From the NCBI GenBank assembly GCA_045531405.1, contig JAZSDX010000054.1:1-35250 (forward strand): a stretch of 35,250 nt of DNA, written 5' to 3'. How positions within the stretch are numbered: position 1 is the first letter of the stretch; every line of letters starts with the position of its first letter. Origin of the DNA: RGIG4079 sp045531405 (lineage in GTDB: Bacteria > Bacteroidota > Bacteroidia > Bacteroidales > Muribaculaceae). Below the pieces are notes generated by a model. It searched no databases, was not told the origin of the DNA, and saw only the letters and a program-made list of their open reading frames with translations. This document shows positions 30,499 through 35,250 of the stretch, piece by piece. A program made the translations under genes and the position numbers.

Positions 30499-31494
30499 AT
30501 GGTAAGTTACAAAGAGTTAGGCTTGGTAAACACTCGTGAAATGTTTGCTAAAGCAATCAAAGGTGGATATGCTATCCCCGCTTTCAACTTCAACAACATG
30601 GAGCAACTTCAAGCAATCATCAAAGCTGCTTCAGAAGAAAAATCTCCGGTAATCCTTCAAGTATCTAAAGGTGCTCGTAACTATGCTAACGCTACACTCC
30701 TTCGCTACATGGCTCAAGGTGCTGTTGCTTATGCAAAAGAACTTGGTTGGGAAAACCCACAAATCGTTCTTCACCTCGACCACGGTGATAGCTTCGAGCT
30801 TTGCAAATCTTGTATCGACAGCGGTTTCTCTTCAGTTATGATCGACGGTTCACACCTCCCATACGAAGAAAACGTAGCTCTTACAAAACAAGTTGTTGAC
30901 TACGCTCACCAACACGATGTAACAGTTGAAGGTGAACTTGGTGTACTTGCAGGTGTAGAAGATGAAGTAAGCTCTGACCACCACACTTACACTGACCCTG
31001 AAGAAGTTATCGACTTTGCTACTCGCACAGGTTGCGATAGCTTGGCTATCTCAATCGGTACTTCTCACGGTGCTTACAAATTCACTCCAGAACAATGTAC
31101 TAAAGACGAAAACGGCAAGCTCGTTCCTCCTCCTTTGGCATTTGACGTATTGAAAGCAGTTGAAGAAAAACTTCCCGGATTCCCTATCGTACTTCACGGT
31201 TCTTCTTCAGTTCCTCAAGACGAAGTTGAAACTATCAACGCTAACGGTGGTGCATTGAAAGCAGCTATCGGTATTCCAGAAGAATGGTTGCGTGAATCAG
31301 CTAAATCAGCTGTTTGCAAAATCAACATCGACTCTGACAGCCGTCTTGCTATGACTGCAGCTATCCGCAAAGTATTCGTTGACAATCCTGCTGAGTTTGA
31401 CCCACGTAAATACCTCGGTCCTGCTCGCGACAATATGGAAAAACTCTACAAACACAAAATCATCAACGTGCTTGGTTCAGCTGGTAAAGCATAA
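30499..31494 (+). CDS. fba: class II fructose-1,6-bisphosphate aldolase
   Basis: A 331-residue zinc aldolase of glycolysis and gluconeogenesis, splitting fructose 1,6-bisphosphate to DHAP and glyceraldehyde 3-phosphate. LHLDHGDSFELCKSCIDSGF (91-110) holds Asp94, the catalytic acid, and His95, a zinc ligand; VEGELGVLAGVEDE (143-156) holds the structural/zinc Glu; GTSHGAYKF and IVLHGSSSVP hold the remaining zinc His and phosphate loop; INIDSDSRLAMTAAIR is the DHAP-phosphate site. The HHTYTDPEEV insertion fits the class IIB type. Codon use is highly biased and the terminator strong, as expected for an abundant enzyme. Confidence 0.95.
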   Translation: MVSYKELGLVNTREMFAKAIKGGYAIPAFNFNNMEQLQAIIKAASEEKSPVILQVSKGARNYANATLLRYMAQGAVAYAKELGWENPQIVLHLDHGDSFELCKSCIDSGFSSVMIDGSHLPYEENVALTKQVVDYAHQHDVTVEGELGVLAGVEDEVSSDHHTYTDPEEVIDFATRTGCDSLAISIGTSHGAYKFTPEQCTKDENGKLVPPPLAFDVLKAVEEKLPGFPIVLHGSSSVPQDEVETINANGGALKAAIGIPEEWLRESAKSAVCKINIDSDSRLAMTAAIRKVFVDNPAEFDPRKYLGPARDNMEKLYKHKIINVLGSAGKA

Positions 31495-31515
31495 TCTTTC
31501 CACAAGAATAATAGT

Positions 31516-31549
31516 AAGCGAGGTTGCCGTTTGGCAACCTCGCTTTTTT
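31516..31549 (+). terminator. Rho-independent terminator of fba
   Basis: A perfect 13-bp stem, AAGCGAGGTTGCC (31516-31528) with GGCAACCTCGCTT (31533-31545), loop GTTT, and a run of T. Confidence 0.96.
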
Positions 31550-31708
31550 GTTGCAGTTTTTAGGATTTATAGGGTCATTAGGGTCGTTAAAGTTGCTAAG
31601 ACCTCTAACGACTTGGGATACTTTTGCGTTAATCAACATAATAAAGTTAAAACCTTTCATCTTTTTATTTTGTTTCCACAACAAAATATTATTGTCATTG
31701 ATTTTGAC

Positions 31709-31716
31709 TAACTTTG
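31709..31716 (+). promoter_or_regulatory. -7 element directly in front of the first CotH-like gene
   Basis: TAACTTTG followed by CACT and then ATG at 31721. With transcription usually starting about 5-8 nt past this element, the mRNA would have almost no leader. Confidence 0.55.
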
Positions 31717-31720
31717 CACT

Positions 31721-33550
31721 ATGAATAAAATATTACTTCTCATAACCATTATATTTACCTCGTTGTATGCGTGGGCTTTGGATATTCCCAAGGGTACATT
31801 TTATTTCGACAATTCGCTGACTCAATATAGTCAAGTGAAATTTGTGTATGGTAGCGACTCGCGAACCGAGACTTATGTGGCGTCGATGACCAATGAGGGG
31901 AATAATATATGGAGCATTACTTTTTCTGAAACTATAAGCGACATGTATCGTTATACATTTGCCAACACACATCTTGCCGACGGAAAGATTGACAAAACAT
32001 TTTCAACCGTCAAAGAGGAAATTAGCAAAACATATAACGAATATCGCACTGCCACTACCGATAAAACAATTATCGTCGGTGGCACTTTTACACCTCAATC
32101 GGGCGATAATTGGGCTCAAGGCGATTGGGTCACACCAAGCACAGAAGGCAGTGGTTATTCGGGCACTCTGCCAGTGATGTTTATAAACACCGACGGAGGT
32201 GTTGCTATCACCTCTACCGAGGATTACGTTTCGGGCACATATTATATCGACAACATGGGGATTGATGAGATTGAATCGATTGCCTCGCCCGATAGCGCAT
32301 TTGCCCTACAAATTCGAGGAAGAGGCAATTATACTTGGAAAGACTTCGACAAGAAGCCCTATCGCTTGAAATTCGATAAAAAAGCCTCTCCTCTTGGCAT
32401 GAATAAGAGCAAACACTTTGCCCTACTCGCTCATGCCGATGACCAAATGGGGTTTCTTCGCAATACCGTAGGGTTTGAATTAAGTCGCCGATTAGGTTTA
32501 AAATATACTCCTGCACAACAACCAATTGAAGTGGTGTTAAATGGAGAATATATAGGTTTATATTTTCTCACAGAGACCGTGCGAGTCGCCAAAGACCGTG
32601 TAAATATCGTAGAGCAACCCGACACTACCACCGATGCAACAGCAATCACAGGTGGTTGGCTCGTGGAAATTGACAATTATGACGAGAGTAATCAAGTAAA
32701 AATCACCGAAGGGAATGGAGAAGTCATTCGTTTCACATATAAGACCCCCGAATTATTATCCTCTCAACAAGAGCGTTATCTGCGCACACAAATGGTTGCA
32801 ATAAACTCGGCAATCTATTCAACCGACAAAACCTCTGAAACTTGGGAGCATTATATCGACATTGATTCGTTAGCCCGTTTCTATATAATACAAGAGATTA
32901 TGGACAATGCCGAGTCGTTTCACGGCAGTTGCTACCTACACAAAGATCAAGGAGCTACAAAATGGATTTTTGGTCCTGTATGGGACTTTGGAAACTCATA
33001 CCGACGGAGTAATGGTTATTTTATCTACCAATATCCCCCATTCGGACAAACTTGGATAGGCGAAATCGCAAAGTATCCACGTTTTCAGCAAAAGGTGGTG
33101 GGAATATGGAAGAATTTCAAAGGAAACAACTACGATGGGCTACATGACTTTATTGATGATTTTGTATCACAAATTGCGACAGCATCGCAATACAACTATT
33201 ATAGATGGCAACAATATAGCAATGGAGATATAGAATGGGCGAAAAACGAGTTTGTGAAATATCTCGACAATCGCATTACTTGGCTTGTGAAGCAATGGGG
33301 CGACGGAGTGGGTGTAGAAAACGCAGAAAGCAACAACGATATAATCATCACTTCTCCAGTCAACGGCTTGATAACGATAGCAAGCAACTCCCCTATTGCC
33401 TCTATAATCGTAAGCGACATTTCGGGCAAGATGACACATTCATCAAGTAATGCAGGCAATGAATCACAAATAGAATGCAATAGTGGCATATATATCGCAA
33501 AGGTTACAACCGAGGCATCAACTACGACAAAAAAGATTGTAGTAAAATAA
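31721..33550 (+). CDS. secreted CotH-kinase-like protein with T9SS-type C-terminus
   Basis: A 609-residue secreted protein. A signal peptide (1-20) is followed by a beta-rich module (about 21-140, IPKGTFYFDNS to NWAQGDWV) of unknown role, then a CotH domain (about 149-530). CotH marks are IRGRGNYTW (198-206), KKPYRLKF (211-218), LNGEYIGLYFLTETV (273-287) and GPVWDFGNSYRR (418-429). Bacillus CotH is an atypical protein kinase acting on spore-coat proteins; Bacteroidetes members are secreted and their targets are unknown. In the metal-site stretch many CotH proteins have DFD, here DFG. The C-terminus (about 530-609, SIIVSDISGKM, SGIYIAKVTTE, TKKIVVK) is a typical T9SS type A sorting domain. A paralogue follows 172 nt downstream. 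The hairpin at 33586-33623 may end its transcript. Confidence 0.82.
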   Translation: MNKILLLITIIFTSLYAWALDIPKGTFYFDNSLTQYSQVKFVYGSDSRTETYVASMTNEGNNIWSITFSETISDMYRYTFANTHLADGKIDKTFSTVKEEISKTYNEYRTATTDKTIIVGGTFTPQSGDNWAQGDWVTPSTEGSGYSGTLPVMFINTDGGVAITSTEDYVSGTYYIDNMGIDEIESIASPDSAFALQIRGRGNYTWKDFDKKPYRLKFDKKASPLGMNKSKHFALLAHADDQMGFLRNTVGFELSRRLGLKYTPAQQPIEVVLNGEYIGLYFLTETVRVAKDRVNIVEQPDTTTDATAITGGWLVEIDNYDESNQVKITEGNGEVIRFTYKTPELLSSQQERYLRTQMVAINSAIYSTDKTSETWEHYIDIDSLARFYIIQEIMDNAESFHGSCYLHKDQGATKWIFGPVWDFGNSYRRSNGYFIYQYPPFGQTWIGEIAKYPRFQQKVVGIWKNFKGNNYDGLHDFIDDFVSQIATASQYNYYRWQQYSNGDIEWAKNEFVKYLDNRITWLVKQWGDGVGVENAESNNDIIITSPVNGLITIASNSPIASIIVSDISGKMTHSSSNAGNESQIECNSGIYIAKVTTEASTTTKKIVVK

Positions 33551-33585
33551 TGGCAAAAGCATAAAAAGCATATATTTATCGTAAT

Positions 33586-33623
33586 AAAACGGAGTTTTGT
33601 CTAAATAAGCTCACTTCCGTTTT
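33586..33623 (+). terminator. weak terminator between the CotH-like genes
   Basis: The arms AAAACGGA (33586-33593) and TCCGTTTT (33616-33623) are perfectly paired around a 22-nt loop and followed by a T-rich run. The large loop makes it less certain. Confidence 0.5.
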
Positions 33624-33644
33624 TATTTTTACGTCATTTTTTAG

Positions 33645-33652
33645 TATCTTTG
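33645..33652 (+). promoter_or_regulatory. -7 element of the second CotH-like gene
   Basis: TATCTTTG, a full TAnnTTTG match 70 nt upstream of the chosen ATG at 33723. It suggests the second gene is transcribed separately. Confidence 0.5.
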
Positions 33653-33722
33653 ACCTATGATGTCGTAATGTGCACATATATAATATTAACCATTGACAAT
33701 TATAACTAAATCAATTACCTAT

Positions 33723-35069
33723 ATGAAAAAATTTTTACTCTTATTTGTTACTGTTGTAGCAGCATTTTCTCTTAAAGCGGTTAACCCATCGGGAACACTC
33801 CCGGTGATTTACATCACAACTCAAAGCGAAATCACTTCAACCGAGAATTACATCAACGCTGTATTCTATATTGATGCAAAATCATCGGGATATGCATCAT
33901 TTGGCTCAGCTACAAGCCAAACTGCTATGAAAATACGCGGACGTGGTCAAGCATCATGGACCGACTATGAAAAGAAACCATATCGTTTCAAACTCACATT
34001 AGGCACTCAACTCCTTGGCATGAGCAAAAGTAAAAACTATGCATTAATGGCATATGCCGACGACCCTCACGCATTTCTTCGTGCCACTACTGGATATAAA
34101 GTGAGTCAATTAATGAACCTCGCTTACACTCCCAACCGCCGCGCAGTAGAACTTGTACTTAACGGTGATTACAAAGGATTATACTTTTTGACTGAAACTG
34201 TGCGTATCGACAAAGATCGCGTTCCCATTACCAAACAAGATGACAACGCTACCGATGCAAATATCATTACCGGTGGTTGGCTTCTTGAAATTGACAATGT
34301 TGACGATGCCGAACAGGTGTCAATTACCGAAGGAAATGGAGCAAAAGCACGTTTCTCTTATAAAGATCCTGAAGAATTGTCTTCACAACAAGAATCATAT
34401 CTATTGGGACAATTAAATGCAATGGATAAAGCCATTTATGCTACTGATAAAAATTCAACTGCTTGGCAAGAATATATTGACCTCGACACTCTTGCCCGCT
34501 ACTATATCGTTCAAGAAGTGATGGACAACCACAAGGCTTTCAATGGCAGTACATATCTATACAAAGATCGTGGCACTACGTCAAACTGGAACTTCGGTCC
34601 GGTATGGGACTTTGGTGATGCGTTTATGCGTGATGGTCAACAATTCATCTACCAAAACTCGCCCAAGACTCCTCAAATATGGATTGCCGAGATTGCAAAA
34701 TACCCTGCATTCCAATCAAAGGTTAAAGAATTATGGCCAACATTCTATAACAATCAATACCCCACTATCAGCGCATATATTGATAATTTCATCACATCAA
34801 TCAGGAGTGCAGCTGCTTGCGACGTGCAACGTTGGCCTCAATATGGCACAACCGACCCGGCAGCAAAAGCCACAGAATTCAAAGCCCTTCTTGAAGCTCG
34901 CGTGAAATGGCTCAATGAACAATGGACCGGCACTGGAATCGAAAACATTGAGCTAAAAGAAAATGCACCAATTGAATATTATAATCTCCAAGGCATCAAA
35001 GTTGAAAATCCACAAAACGGTATTTTCATAAAAGTGCAGGGTGGGAAAGCGACAAAAGTCATTAAATAA
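33723..35069 (+). CDS. second secreted CotH-kinase-like protein
   Basis: A paralogue of the preceding gene, 448 residues from the ATG at 33723. I prefer this start because it opens with a classic signal peptide, MKKFLLLFVTVVAAFSLKA; the frame is open to 33693. It lacks the first 120-residue beta module of its neighbour and begins at once with the shared TLPVIYITT. CotH marks: IRGRGQASW (71-79), KKPYRFKL (84-91), LNGDYKGLYFLTETVR (146-161) and GPVWDFGDAFMRD (292-304). Its C-terminus is of the other type, EYYNLQGIKVENPQNGIFIK, nearly the same as that of the 1200-residue C39-like protein, and not like its CotH neighbour. It ends just before the insertion sequence. Confidence 0.83.
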   Translation: MKKFLLLFVTVVAAFSLKAVNPSGTLPVIYITTQSEITSTENYINAVFYIDAKSSGYASFGSATSQTAMKIRGRGQASWTDYEKKPYRFKLTLGTQLLGMSKSKNYALMAYADDPHAFLRATTGYKVSQLMNLAYTPNRRAVELVLNGDYKGLYFLTETVRIDKDRVPITKQDDNATDANIITGGWLLEIDNVDDAEQVSITEGNGAKARFSYKDPEELSSQQESYLLGQLNAMDKAIYATDKNSTAWQEYIDLDTLARYYIVQEVMDNHKAFNGSTYLYKDRGTTSNWNFGPVWDFGDAFMRDGQQFIYQNSPKTPQIWIAEIAKYPAFQSKVKELWPTFYNNQYPTISAYIDNFITSIRSAAACDVQRWPQYGTTDPAAKATEFKALLEARVKWLNEQWTGTGIENIELKENAPIEYYNLQGIKVENPQNGIFIKVQGGKATKVIK

Positions 35070-35096
35070 TTGGATTAATCACTATTGCAATATGAG

Positions 35097-35111
35097 AGCA
35101 CAAATTGTGCT
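35097..35111. repeat. 15-bp palindrome at the insertion-sequence boundary
   Basis: AGCACAA-A-TTGTGCT, perfect with one central base, 27 nt past the CotH-like stop. Its last base is the first base of the presumed insertion-sequence end, so it may be the CotH gene's 3' structure or a target feature. Confidence 0.4.
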
Positions 35112-35250
35112 GTCTAGTCCTGACATAGCGTTACAGTAAAAAGTAACAAAAAATGGAAGAGACTAAACACAAGTATGTTAAGCGAACGCAACGCGATTAT
35201 TCAATGCCTTTTAAGTTGGCAGTAGTACAAGAAGTAGAGCGCACCGGAAT
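35111..35250 (+). mobile_element. left end of an IS3-like insertion sequence (runs off the window)
   Basis: TGTCTAGTCCTGACATAGCG at 35111-35130 looks like the terminal inverted repeat of an IS3-family element (TG start and a TCCTGACA core), and a transposase-like reading frame starts 42 nt inside. The right end, the second transposase frame and the target duplication are outside the window, so the element and its boundary are provisional. Confidence 0.6.
35153..35250 (+). CDS. IS3-family transposase OrfA, N-terminal part
   Basis: A partial frame cut by the window edge after 32 codons. It starts MEETKHKYVKRTQRDYSMPF and goes on KLAVVQEVERTG. The YxKRTQRDYS-x2-FKL-x-VV-x-E-VE pattern is the opening of the HTH_Tnp_1-like OrfA of IS3-type elements in Bacteroidales as I remember them. 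The complete protein would carry a helix-turn-helix and leucine zipper and be joined to OrfB by a programmed frameshift; none of that is in view. Confidence 0.65.
   Translation, partial: MEETKHKYVKRTQRDYSMPFKLAVVQEVERTG

Overview
The window looks like a chromosomal segment of a gut-type Bacteroidales bacterium, perhaps Muribaculaceae or a close relative. The reasons are: many starts are preceded by the Bacteroidetes -7 promoter element TAnnTTTG (several with an upstream TTTG or TTG about 19-21 nt away) and few by a strong Shine-Dalgarno sequence; the first gene resembles the Bacteroidetes sphingolipid enzyme serine palmitoyltransferase; there is a five-gene sodium-pumping methylmalonyl-CoA decarboxylase operon, as expected of a propionate producer; and three secreted proteins end in type IX secretion (T9SS)-like C-terminal domains. 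Family assignments come from reading the translations, not from database searches.

Layout. 1-5.9 kb, minus strand: spt, then the operon aspS / nif3-like / zinc-ribbon coiled-coil protein, then a small unknown gene with its own promoter and a palindrome in its leader. 6.1-10.7 kb, minus strand: operon mce - mmdA - OadG-like subunit carrying a periplasmic lamin-tail domain - biotin carrier - beta subunit. These should epimerise and decarboxylate methylmalonyl-CoA to propionyl-CoA while exporting Na+. 11.1-14.6 kb: a plus-strand hexapeptide acetyltransferase facing a minus-strand pair made of a secreted pectate-lyase-like beta-helix protein and a membrane acyltransferase, all plausibly acting on surface glycans.

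14.6-16.9 kb: dnaK with an unusual upstream region (four TGTCA repeats and a sigma-54-like -24/-12 element). 17.0-20.8 kb, minus strand: a pRiA4b ORF-3-like protein, then an operon znuA - znuC - tcdA with no permease gene beside it, then a GNAT acetyltransferase. 20.8-23.7 kb, plus strand: an Lrp/AsnC regulator, an inositol-monophosphatase-like enzyme, tRNA-Pro(TGG) and trpS.

23.9-35.25 kb, plus strand: a 1200-residue secreted multidomain protein with a C39-like cysteine peptidase core; rpsU - tyrosine recombinase - hpf, with strong RNA structure at the rpsU/recombinase junction that extends into the recombinase coding sequence; a formate/nitrite-type channel; class II fructose-bisphosphate aldolase; two tandem CotH-kinase-like secreted proteins; and, at the right edge, the start of an IS3-like insertion sequence.

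Most of the window is ordinary core genome. The items most worth a second look are the dnaK upstream array, the hairpin embedded in the recombinase gene, the lamin-tail/OadG fusion, and the T9SS-type cargo set (C39-like protein plus CotH pair). I did not find a CRISPR array, a phage or an obvious defence island.
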